Both the position numbers and the translations under genes were made by a program. The notes below the pieces were generated by a model. It searched no databases. It worked only from the letters and a program-made list of their open reading frames with translations, and was not told the DNA's origin. A DNA stretch of 16,311 nt. Source: Chloroflexota bacterium. Lineage in GTDB: Bacteria; Chloroflexota; Dehalococcoidia; Lucifugimonadales; JADFKI01. Positions 1 through 6,328 of the stretch are shown here, piece after piece. The first letter of the stretch is position 1; every line of letters starts with the position of its first letter. Location: NCBI GenBank assembly GCA_022565015.1, contig JADFKI010000049.1, positions 1 to 16,311 of the forward strand, read 5' to 3'.

Positions 1-2
1 GA

Positions 3-194
3 GATGGGTTGACACATTCAACAGCCGGAAAGAATCCTCAGCTTGTGTTTTTCGAGGAGTGGAGAGGCCAAAAGGAAGAACTCAAAGATGAAGAGGATCT
101 CTTGACGAAATTAAATGCCACAAATCCGCGAGCCATTCGCCGCATCGTTAACGACTGGCAAAGGCTCATGAAGCTGGTTAAGATGGAAAGTTGA
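3..194 (+). CDS. C-terminal end of an unknown protein (partial)
   Basis: The frame is open from the left edge of the window to a TGA at 192-194, so this is probably the 3' end of a gene that begins outside. A TTG at position 9 is the only in-window start and has no visible ribosome binding site. The visible stretch of about 63 residues is highly charged (EELKDEEDLL) and ends in a basic amphipathic segment (RRIVNDWQRLMKLVKM), so it is probably helical. No membrane segment or recognisable motif is seen. It runs towards the minus-strand transporter that ends at 278-353. I do not recognise the family. Confidence 0.4.
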   Translation, partial: DGLTHSTAGKNPQLVFFEEWRGQKEELKDEEDLLTKLNATNPRAIRRIVNDWQRLMKLVKMES

Positions 195-352
195 GCTTCG
201 TTCAACCTGAATTCCGCAGCATGCGTTATTTAGTCAACTTGGATATCAGGAGAAGCTACGAAGACAAGTTCTCTGATTCATCCCACCCCCACCCGCTTCA
301 GCGGCAGTACCAGCATTATGGCGGCGGCCAGCGCGAAGAGGACCGCGACGTA

Positions 353-1507
353 CTACAGCGTCGCCGTCACACCCATGGACTCGTACAGGGCCCCGGCGAT
401 CAACGGCGACAGCGCGCTGAGCCCAAAGGCGGCGAACGTCGTCATCCCCAGCATCGTGGAGGCGACGTTTCGGTCGACCAGGTCCAGCGCCGCGGCGGTC
501 AAAATGGGCTGGTCCGGGTATAGGAAGAGGCCAAGCAGCGCGATCAGTACGGTGAACGCGAGCCCGTCCGTGTAAACGGTCAGCAAGAGACACATGGCGC
601 AGGACCATAGCAGGCCCGGTACCAGGACCTTCCTTCTACCGATGCGGTCCGACAGATAACCTGCGGCGGGTTTCGCTATCAGTCCGAATGCTATTAGAAG
701 GCCGACGTGGTATCCCCTTGAGAAGTGGCCCAGGTCGAGCTCGTTGCCCAGATAGAGCGGCAACGCCGTGAGAAGCGCCACCAGGGACATTCCCCTCAGA
801 CCCTTTACCAGCGCGATCCCCCACAGACTCCGGACCTTCAGAAGCTGTCGTGTCGCCGCCATTCTGGCCTTGAACTCGACGACATCAGAGGTGCCGTCGC
901 TGCTCTGGCCGATTTTCTTGAAGGCGAATATCAGCGTAAAGGCGAGGAAAAACGGCACGGCGGCGTAAATGCTGAGCAGACCTCTCCAGCTCATCAATGC
1001 CAGGAGAGCCCCCGTGACCAGCGGACCGGCGACGTCCCCAATGCTTCCGCCGACGCCGTGAATGGACAGGGTCGTACCCCGCCTGCTGGGAAAGTGGTGC
1101 GACAGAGAGGCTGCGGCGAGCAGGTGCCAGATCGAATGGCTAACCGCCACCAGCGCCATGCCGACGATCAACAGGGCGTAAACCGGCGACAGACCCATCA
1201 ACAGGGCTCCGGCGCTGAAGCCCAATATACAGACGGTGAGGAAGATTCCCCAGTGCCGCCGGAGCATGTCGACCACGACTCCGCCCGGCAAGGTGACCAG
1301 CCCGGAGACGACCTCTCTGACCGTGAGGATCGCGCCGACGCCAACGCCACTGAGCTGGAAAGCGGCCTGAATTTCTGGAAGAAGTACGAGGAAGCTCTGT
1401 AGTCCCCAGTGGAACACGGCGTGCCCGCCCGCGAGGCCGGGAACTATGAACCGTCCCGTGCCCTCGGGGTCGTGGGTCGGGGTGGACGTGACATCAGCTG
1501 TTTCCAT
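353..1507 (-). CDS. MFS transporter, truncated by an in-frame TAG before its last helix
   Basis: This is a major facilitator superfamily permease in the inner membrane; the substrate is unknown. The 384 residues carry about eleven hydrophobic helices. The cytoplasmic loop between TM8 and TM9 carries a motif A (GYLSDRIGRRKV). The N-terminal half has GHAVFHWGLQSFLVLLPEI in TM1. The reading frame stops at TAG (353-355) directly after LYESMGVTATL. The same frame then continues for 24 sense codons that read like the missing twelfth helix (YVAVLFALAAAIMLVLPLKR), to a TGA at 278-280. The ancestral gene was therefore about 408 residues, and this copy carries a nonsense mutation or a sequencing error. 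The ATG at 1507 has no convincing ribosome binding site. It lies about 160 bases downstream of the sigma factor stop and could be co-transcribed with it. Family assignment is firm; function is not. Confidence 0.85.
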   Translation of the reverse strand: METADVTSTPTHDPEGTGRFIVPGLAGGHAVFHWGLQSFLVLLPEIQAAFQLSGVGVGAILTVREVVSGLVTLPGGVVVDMLRRHWGIFLTVCILGFSAGALLMGLSPVYALLIVGMALVAVSHSIWHLLAAASLSHHFPSRRGTTLSIHGVGGSIGDVAGPLVTGALLALMSWRGLLSIYAAVPFFLAFTLIFAFKKIGQSSDGTSDVVEFKARMAATRQLLKVRSLWGIALVKGLRGMSLVALLTALPLYLGNELDLGHFSRGYHVGLLIAFGLIAKPAAGYLSDRIGRRKVLVPGLLWSCAMCLLLTVYTDGLAFTVLIALLGLFLYPDQPILTAAALDLVDRNVASTMLGMTTFAAFGLSALSPLIAGALYESMGVTATL

Positions 1508-1665
1508 GTTGAATGCTGGTCTCAGTCATTGGATGGAAGCCACATCGGGATTCCGTCGTGAAGCGACGGCAAGAAGCATTGCAGCCTCAGTCGATGAAGT
1601 CAATGGATGTTGGTTCTTGAGCAGATGGTCAAGGCGCTATGACGGTAGAATATGGAGCTCTCGGC

Positions 1666-2931
1666 CTAAGGAGCCGATGCCCCATCCCGCACTTCGTCCA
1701 GCCGGCGACGGAGATACCTGCTCTCCATCTTGTTCTCGACCAAGCCGAGCGCCTGCTCGTAGGCTTGCGCGGCCTCGGCGTAGCGTCCAAGGCGCCTGAG
1801 AAGGTCGGCCCGTGCCGCGTGAAACAGATGATAGTCCTTGAGGCTGCCATCGCATCCGAGTTGCTCGACAAGTTGCAGTCCGGCTTCGATTCCATCGGAC
1901 ATCGCAACGGCGACGGCGTGATTCAAGTCCACGACCGGAGAGCGGCTAATCCGGCCCAGCAACTTGTAAAGTGCGGCGATTTGCGCCCAGTCAGTGTCGT
2001 CCGGAGACGCGGCCTCCGCGTGGCAGGCGGCGATGGCTGCCTGAAGCTGATAGTAGCCGGGCCTTCCCCTTCGCAGAACGCCTTCGACGAGACTCACGCC
2101 CTCGGCTATCTGAGGCCGGTCCCAACTTGAGCGGTCCTGGTCTTCCAGGAGCACCAGGTTGCCGCTTCCGTCCACGCGAGTACTCCTGCGCGAGTCGTGG
2201 AGTAGCATCAGGGCCAGCAGACCGAGGGCTTCTGGTTCGTCGGGCATGAGATCGGTCAACGCCCGGCCCAAACGTATGGCCTCGGTGCAGAGAGGTCCTC
2301 GGACAAGGGCATCGCCTGAGGTCGCCGAGTACCCCTCGTTGAATATCAGGTATATGACCGTAAACACGGCGGCTGTACGCTCGGGAAGCAGGTGGTCCGG
2401 CGGCACTCGATACGGTATTCCCGCGTCGCGAATCTTTCGCTTGGTGCGGACGAGACGCTGCGCCAACGTGGGTTCCGGGACCAGAAACGCCCTGGCAATC
2501 TCTCTCGTCGTCAGTCCGCCCAGCGTCCGCAGAGTCAGTGCTACCTGGGCTTCGAGGCTCAGCGCGGGATGGCAGCAGGTGAAGATCAGCCGGAGACGGT
2601 CGTCCTTGAATGACGTCTCGTCGAAATCGTCAAACATATCACTCTCGTCTGACAGGACCGCCTGGTCGTGCGCGAGCTCTAGATATTTCCTGGCGCCGGT
2701 CTGCTCACGGCGAAGCCGGTCGATTAGCTTGCGTCGGGCCGTTGTCGTGAGCCAGGCTCCGGGGTTGTCGGGGAGACCGTCGCGGGGCCAGCGGTCGAGC
2801 GCAACGATCAGGGCCTCCTGTATCGCGTCCTCGGCCAGCTCGAAATCTTTGCAAACGCCGAGGAGGGTCGCGACGATTCGTCCCGACTCCTCCTTGACGA
2901 TTCGCTCTATCTCATTCGTCAGCTCATGCAT
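1666..2931 (-). CDS. ECF-type RNA polymerase sigma factor with C-terminal extension (ECF42-like)
   Basis: A sigma factor that would direct RNA polymerase to a small regulon. Of its 421 residues, about 10-75 form the sigma-70 region 2 (AEDAIQEALIVALDRWP, then the WLTTTARRKLIDRLRRE DNA-contacting helix). Residues about 110-175 form region 4 with a helix-turn-helix (GGLTTREIARAFLVPEPTLAQRLVR). From about 180 to the end runs the long extension typical of this group: a DUF6596-type segment (FNEGYSATSGD, LGLLALMLLHDSRR) followed by TPR-like helices (GRYAEAAQAYEQALGL). This architecture, and a DGPF/YciI gene 90 bases upstream, are the hallmarks of group ECF42. No anti-sigma factor is seen, which fits that group, where the extension is thought to control activity. 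The ATG at 2931 has only a weak ribosome binding site, so translation may depend on the upstream gene. Confidence 0.93.
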   Translation of the reverse strand: MHELTNEIERIVKEESGRIVATLLGVCKDFELAEDAIQEALIVALDRWPRDGLPDNPGAWLTTTARRKLIDRLRREQTGARKYLELAHDQAVLSDESDMFDDFDETSFKDDRLRLIFTCCHPALSLEAQVALTLRTLGGLTTREIARAFLVPEPTLAQRLVRTKRKIRDAGIPYRVPPDHLLPERTAAVFTVIYLIFNEGYSATSGDALVRGPLCTEAIRLGRALTDLMPDEPEALGLLALMLLHDSRRSTRVDGSGNLVLLEDQDRSSWDRPQIAEGVSLVEGVLRRGRPGYYQLQAAIAACHAEAASPDDTDWAQIAALYKLLGRISRSPVVDLNHAVAVAMSDGIEAGLQLVEQLGCDGSLKDYHLFHAARADLLRRLGRYAEAAQAYEQALGLVENKMESRYLRRRLDEVRDGASAP

Positions 2932-3021
2932 GAATTAAGGCGTTCCCATTCGCGATGGGTCTCGAACAGAGGCAATCAGCCTCGGGCCTCAGTGTTACGC
3001 ATGTGAGGAGATACCCGTCCT

Positions 3022-3372
3022 TTATTCGAAATCCACTATGGGCCGGACTTCTATCGACCCGGAGAGCGCCCCAGGTATCTTGGCCGCCCACTCCATGGCC
3101 TCATCGAGATTATCGGCCTCTACCGCATAGTATCCGCCAAGCTGCTCCTTCGTTTCGGCGAACGGGCCATCGGTGACCACGGTCTTTCCGTCTCGGACCC
3201 TTATGGTCGTCGCGTTCGCGGTGGGCTGGAGCGCCTCGCCGCCCAGCATTTTCCCCGAGCCTTGTAGCTCCTCGGTGTAGCTGTTATAGGCGGCCATTAC
3301 CTTGCCCATCTCTTCCTCGTTGTGGTTGGACATCAACTCTTCCGCTCCGTAAATCAGTAGCAAGTAACGCAT
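3022..3372 (-). CDS. YciI-family (DGPF domain) protein
   Basis: A small ferredoxin-fold protein of 116 residues. The start at 3372 is chosen because AGGAGA lies 5 bases upstream of this ATG; an in-frame ATG five codons further up (3387) has no such site. The protein begins MRYLLLIYGAEELM, typical of the family, and contains the namesake stretch VTDGPFAETKEQLGGYY at about residues 65-80, followed by EADNLDEAMEWAAKIP and an IEVRPI strand. DGPF proteins are standard neighbours, and presumed targets or partners, of ECF42 sigma factors. Their biochemical activity is not established. It lies between the broken ABM-type gene and the sigma factor on the same strand, most likely in one transcript from the promoter near 3800. 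Confidence 0.93.
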   Translation of the reverse strand: MRYLLLIYGAEELMSNHNEEEMGKVMAAYNSYTEELQGSGKMLGGEALQPTANATTIRVRDGKTVVTDGPFAETKEQLGGYYAVEADNLDEAMEWAAKIPGALSGSIEVRPIVDFE

Positions 3373-3474
3373 TTTCTGTCTCCTCATGATGATCTTTCTG
3401 TGTTGCTGCCTTGTCGCGTGCCAATCGTTTTCTGGTGGCTGCCGCGACCCGATAACGTCATTCTCTCTGAGAGA

Positions 3475-3759
3475 TCAAGCAGGGTCGTAATACTTTACTT
3501 CAGGAGGTCCCGTAGGAACAGTATAGGTGGCGGCCAGGGGTTCTTCGATGATGGAATCCACGAAGCTCTGGTGGCTCTCCCTGCTGTCCCACTCCTCGAT
3601 GCTGAGCACTACGTCCGCAGCATCCGGACCGGTAAGGACGCGGAGATCGCGGCATCCCGGCGCGGAGCTTATGCCGCCCTCCCAGGCCTTGAACATCTCA
3701 CGAAGCTCTCGGCCCCGACCTTACCTTGCTATAAAGGTGTTTATTAATGTAACGCCCAT
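3475..3759 (-). pseudogene. Antibiotic biosynthesis monooxygenase (ABM)-fold protein, interrupted by in-frame TAA
   Basis: Reading from the ATG at 3759 the frame gives MGVTLINTFIAR, then TAA at 3721-3723, then continues in the same frame with GRGRELREMFKAWEGG, SAPGCRDLRVL, VVLSIEEWDSRESHQSF and a C-terminus at 3475. The first strand, the central Ser-Ala-Pro-Gly-x-x-x-x-x-V/L segment and the EEWDSRESHQSF helix start are typical of ABM dimeric alpha/beta-barrel proteins. At 94 codons the repaired frame has the usual family length. A GGGAG sequence lies about 10 bases before the ATG. It is the first gene of the set that leads into the DGPF and sigma genes. Either the gene is dead or a shorter product starts at the internal ATG at 3696, which would lack the first strand. 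Confidence 0.7.
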
Positions 3760-3797
3760 GGTCTGCACTCCCTTCTATTTTGGTCTTCCGTATAGAC

Positions 3798-3824
3798 GAC
3801 GAGCGAACATCTGGTAAATCGACA
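3798..3824 (-). promoter_or_regulatory. Candidate ECF42-type promoter (TGTCGA-N17-CGTC)
   Basis: On the minus strand TGTCGA (3824-3819) is followed after exactly 17 bases by CGTC (3801-3798), about 40 bases before the ABM-type start at 3759. As I recall, TGTCGA (-35) with a CGA/TC-type -10 has been described for ECF42 sigma factors in Streptomyces. The sigma gene downstream would then be autoregulated. Seen: the motif, its spacing and position. Inferred: its use by this sigma factor. Confidence 0.5.
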
Positions 3825-3938
3825 CGATCGTCCAGCGAATCTAGAAATCCTGAAAAATTCGCGGGTCTGCCCCCTTCCCGGAAATTTGGAGATCGTCGCC
3901 GAATTCGTTAAAATACCTTGAAGTCGAGTCCAGCTAGA

Positions 3939-4027
3939 GGGAGAGGGCATTTAAGCCGAAGCGAATCAAGCTGGAAGCGGACGACCTGACCGCTCTTGGA
4001 GAGGAGCGGTTCGAGAGGACTGGGATG
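3939..4027 (+). pseudogene. Relic 5' fragment of the pyridoxamine-phosphate-oxidase-like gene
   Basis: This short stretch resembles the start region of the gene at 4882, about 930 bases to the right. Both contain GGGAGAGGGCATTT (3939-3952 and 4870-4883), including the ribosome binding site. They match again over CCGCTCTTGGAGA and GAGCGGTTCGAGAGGAC (3990-4020 and 4922-4952). In the relic the TTG start has become TTA, there are small indels between the matching blocks, and similarity ends soon after 4024. The encoded stretch TALGEERFERTG matches AALGEERFERTG in the intact gene. It is best read as a decayed, truncated duplicate. Confidence 0.7.
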
Positions 4028-4040
4028 GGGGAAATCTTGT

Positions 4041-4403
4041 CTACCAGAATACGTGCCCTAGCACTACACCTATTCCCAGCGCGAGATACATCGCCCCTGC
4101 CCGCCACCAGTACGTTAGAGGTGTAAGAGACCCCACAGATAGGGTGACGGCGACAGCCGGGATTATGAGAAGCCATGGATTGTCCCGCATTATGAAGGTG
4201 AACGGTCGTTGCGTCGTGGGCTGCCAGACGGCGGCATAAGCCACCCCCAACCTGTCGATGAAGCCCTCACCGGGATAGAACGAGGTCACCAACAGGAAGG
4301 TGAACACGATGGAGATCCCAATTAGGCCGAAAGCGAAAAGCCTTCTGCGCCAACCGCCGGATTCTACAACGAGATTCACGGTATGTTGTGTAATTGCAAT
4401 CAT
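4041..4403 (-). CDS. Small membrane protein, family not recognised
   Basis: A 120-residue protein with three hydrophobic segments: about residues 22-41 (LFAFGLIGISIVFTFLLVTS), 76-95 (WLLIIPAVAVTLSVGS) and 99-118 (YWWRAGAMYLALGIGVVLGH). A polar loop of about 35 residues (YPGEGFIDRLGVAYAAVWQPTTQRPF) separates the first two. The N-terminus contains basic residues (GGWRRRL) just before the first helix, so it is likely inside. The ATG at 4403 is preceded by a modest GAGAGAG at about 8 bases. It lies alone between the PPOX relic and a gene-free region, pointing left. I know of no family match and no function can be given, but the membrane pattern and length argue that it is a real gene. Confidence 0.65.
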   Translation of the reverse strand: MIAITQHTVNLVVESGGWRRRLFAFGLIGISIVFTFLLVTSFYPGEGFIDRLGVAYAAVWQPTTQRPFTFIMRDNPWLLIIPAVAVTLSVGSLTPLTYWWRAGAMYLALGIGVVLGHVFW

Positions 4404-4615
4404 TGGATAGCTCTCTCAAGTTACAAAGGGTAATATAGCCGCGCGCCACTGCTCAAGTCTGCCCTTCTTCACCTCAGTCACAGCTGAGTAGTCTCTTTAC
4501 CTGTGTTGGCCGAGAAAGTCCACGAGTGCAACGCCCGAGCTTACGCGTTAGGTTAGTACGGCGGCGGTGTCAGGTCAACAAGGGTATTGGAGCGACGAAT
4601 TAGGCTAGTGTAGGG

Positions 4616-4702
4616 GGTGAAGGCGGGGCCACGAAGACTAGCGAGGTCATGTTGATGATGCGGGGTAGGTTGTTGCATCACCACATGGGCCCTGCCTTCA
4701 CC
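4616..4702. repeat. Nested inverted repeat in the 4404-4881 gene-free region
   Basis: GGTGAAGGCGGGGCC (4616-4630) is matched, with one mismatch, by its reverse complement GGCCCTGCCTTCACC (4688-4702). Inside the loop a second pair, TGATGC and GCATCA, can form an inner stem. The structure could be a folded RNA, a repeat unit or a small non-autonomous element. I see no convincing coding frame, tRNA or terminator in the rest of 4404-4881 beyond the ribosome binding site of the following gene. Confidence 0.4.
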
Positions 4703-4881
4703 TCGAGCATAGGGTGGCTCCGTGACAATAGCGGGGAACATCCCGTGGCAATATAGTGAATGGGCCTCTTTACGAATGAGTCGCAGTAGTGAAGAAGAAA
4801 TGACATGTGGATGCCATTTGGGCAGCGCTCTGTCGAGATAATAATCGAAGAGCGGAGTGCCAAGCCGAAGGGAGAGGGCAT

Positions 4882-5349
4882 TTGAACTGGAGCGAATTCA
4901 GGGCGGATTCACCAGACCTGGCCGCTCTTGGAGAAGAGCGGTTCGAGAGGACGGGCCTGGTGCTCGTTGGGACCATCAGGAAGGACGGGTGGCCGCGAAT
5001 CAGCGCGGTGGAGCCGCTGCTATTCGAGGACCAGCTTTGCGTTGGCATGATGTGGCGGTCGCGAAAGGCGCTTGACCTCCTACGCGACCCCAGGTGCACG
5101 GTCAACAGCATCGTCTCCGACAAGGACGGCGCCGAGGGCGACTTCAAGCTGTTCGGCGTCGCTGTCGAAGAAAACGACCTCGAGGTCAGAAGCAGGTTCT
5201 GCGATGCGTTGTTCGAAAAGATAGGATGGAAGCCCGAGGAGCCCGATTTTCACCTGTTTGCCATAGACATACACAGCGCCGCGTTCATTCGATTCGAAGC
5301 CGAGGAGATGAAGCATATCGTCTGGAGGGCGAAAGATCGACTGCCATGA
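4882..5349 (+). CDS. Pyridoxamine 5'-phosphate oxidase-like, FMN-binding split-barrel protein
   Basis: A 155-residue flavin- or deazaflavin-binding split-barrel protein, probably a cytoplasmic oxidoreductase. The TTG at 4882 is preferred as start because GGGAGAGG lies a few bases upstream and the protein then begins MNWSEFRADSPDLAALGEER; an open frame further upstream has no ribosome site. The PPOX fold core is visible: FERTGLVLVGTIRKDGWPR (strands 1-2), VEPLLFEDQLCVGM, then SRKALDLLRDPRCTVNS and KLFGVAVEE. The length and the C-terminal strand FHLFAIDIHSAAFIRF fit small PPOX-class proteins. A perfect palindrome (CCGCTCTT-GGAG-AAGAGCGG) lies inside the gene at 4922-4941. A decayed partial copy lies at 3939-4027. 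Substrate and cofactor cannot be told from sequence. Confidence 0.85.
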   Translation: MNWSEFRADSPDLAALGEERFERTGLVLVGTIRKDGWPRISAVEPLLFEDQLCVGMMWRSRKALDLLRDPRCTVNSIVSDKDGAEGDFKLFGVAVEENDLEVRSRFCDALFEKIGWKPEEPDFHLFAIDIHSAAFIRFEAEEMKHIVWRAKDRLP

Positions 5350-5543
5350 TGGCAGGCCGATGTCCTGTCGAGTCGGTGGCTTCTGGGGCCGGAAGCTCCA
5401 GCCCTTCATATTGGGGCGCTTTGAGGTGCCCTGATCTCAAAAATGGAGGACCAGGAAACGTCCCCGACTATAGTCCCGCAAGGCGCCCGGTTATCTTTCC
5501 AGTCATGCCTTCCCAGATTCAAGTGGACTACAAAGTCGACGGC

Positions 5544-5714
5544 CTACGAGGTAACGTCATTTATCGTTGTGTCGTCGTCTACTGCCGTTCCCAGAGGAAC
5601 GTCGGTCTGGTAGCCGCCGCCGGACTTCGTGATCTCCCGGAGGTCTCCGTGTACCTTCAATTCAGGTTTTTCGTATTCCTTTTTGGACTCGTCAGTGGTC
5701 TTATCCTCACCCAT
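5544..5714 (-). CDS. Putative lasso-type RiPP precursor peptide
   Basis: A 56-residue peptide gene with a very good ribosome site: GGGAGG (5726-5721) 6 bases before the ATG. The N-terminal part is charged (MGEDKTTDESKKE). It is followed by YEKPELKVHGDLREIT at residues 14-29, which matches the lasso leader pattern Tyr-x-x-Pro-x-Leu...Gly...(I/L)-Thr recognised by RRE/B1 proteins. With the conserved Thr29 at position -2, the core would start at Ser31: SGGGYQTD, giving an eight-residue ring closed on Asp38. The tail is VPLGTAVDDDTTINDVTS. If the core instead starts at Gly32, Asp would be at position 7. The start overlaps the end of an asparagine-synthase-like frame (5707-5880), as expected for a lasso operon. 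No complete maturation genes lie in the window, and a non-lasso use of this leader is possible. Leader match and ribosome site are seen; the mature product is inferred. Confidence 0.65.
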   Translation of the reverse strand: MGEDKTTDESKKEYEKPELKVHGDLREITKSGGGYQTDVPLGTAVDDDTTINDVTS

Positions 5715-5880
5715 CTACATCCTCCCATGTCAATTGTCTTGATCTACGCTGAGATTTAGCTTTCTTCATCCACGTGGCCAGGCTCGTCGCATTCCATAGG
5801 ATTATCGAGTCACCAACAGCTTCGTCTGTCGCGAACCTGCCTGCTGCTTGCCGCAAAGTGTCAATATTCAGATATCGGGA
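5707..5880 (-). pseudogene. Probable C-terminal remnant of an asparagine-synthase-type lasso cyclase
   Basis: An open frame ending in TGA at 5707-5709 reads RYLNIDTLRQAAGRF, then GDSIILWNATSLATWMKKA, then a basic tail ending WEDVDG. The pattern of a start-of-helix YL-x-x-D-x-L-R, a Gly-Asp turn and LW-x-x-x-S-L-x-x-W-(M/L) resembles the C-terminal end of asparagine synthetase B-like proteins that close lasso rings. Its stop overlaps the precursor start by 8 bases (ATGGGTGA), suggesting translational coupling. Upstream the frame stays open to about 6026 but has no start codon, and the sequence there (HTWQSPIIVIQIRL and before) is not recognisable. No ATP-pyrophosphatase motif is seen, so only a tail remains. 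The resemblance is short and was judged by eye, hence moderate confidence. Confidence 0.4.
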
Positions 5881-6328
5881 AAAATATCCGTCGTCAAGTC
5901 GAATTTGAATGACGATAATGGGGCTCTGCCAGGTGTGGCCTAGGCGGGTACCAAGTAAATGTTTGCACGAGTCCGTGGAATATGAAGTGGAAATGACGTG
6001 ACAATTAGTGTGTAGGGGACGTTCTCAGAAGAGGCGCCATGTCCAAAGCCTGTGTCCCTAACCGTCTAGGGATTGGGCGCGGGTGCCTGGGGCACGGTTG
6101 CTCCTCTTTCGAGAGCTCCTCCCCTGACTACGGGAAGTCTCACTTTATCAATGTCCCAGTCGTGTCCAATTTTCGCCGACGTTTTACAATGGTGCACGGA
6201 TAGCCGGTTGAGCGAACATTGGGATTCGAGTAAGATTCACATACATTTGAAACGTATTGCAGTAAATTCACCTCCGCAAGAACTGCCGCCATCGGAGTCT
6301 TCGAAGAAGGCACCCCACGAGAGCCTTA
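5881..6328. other. Gene-free or decayed stretch
   Basis: No frame on either strand here gives a recognisable protein. On the minus strand several short open pieces exist, one of about 50 codons starting at an ATG near 6293, but none has a ribosome site or a family signature. The region probably holds the decayed upstream part of the cyclase gene and the leader of the plus-strand transporter. The 194 bases between 5350 and 5543 also show no gene. Confidence 0.4.

Noticed and set aside
353..355. Recoding of TAG as a sense codon
   Set aside because: The sigma factor and other genes here end in TAG, and no downstream structure or selenocysteine/pyrrolysine context is visible, so a simple mutation is likelier.
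725..1402. Long plus-strand frame across the MFS gene, with similar long opposite-strand frames over the monooxygenases
   Set aside because: These are antisense shadows: highly charged, low-complexity proteins without domains, caused by the GC-rich codon use of the real genes.
4553..4741. 62-codon minus-strand frame (MFPAIVTEPPYARGEG)
   Set aside because: It lies over the nested inverted repeat and has no ribosome site or known motif.
6143..6293. Minus-strand frame of about 50 codons beginning MAAVLAEVNLLQYV
   Set aside because: No ribosome site, no family pattern, and it does not join in frame with the cyclase-like tail.
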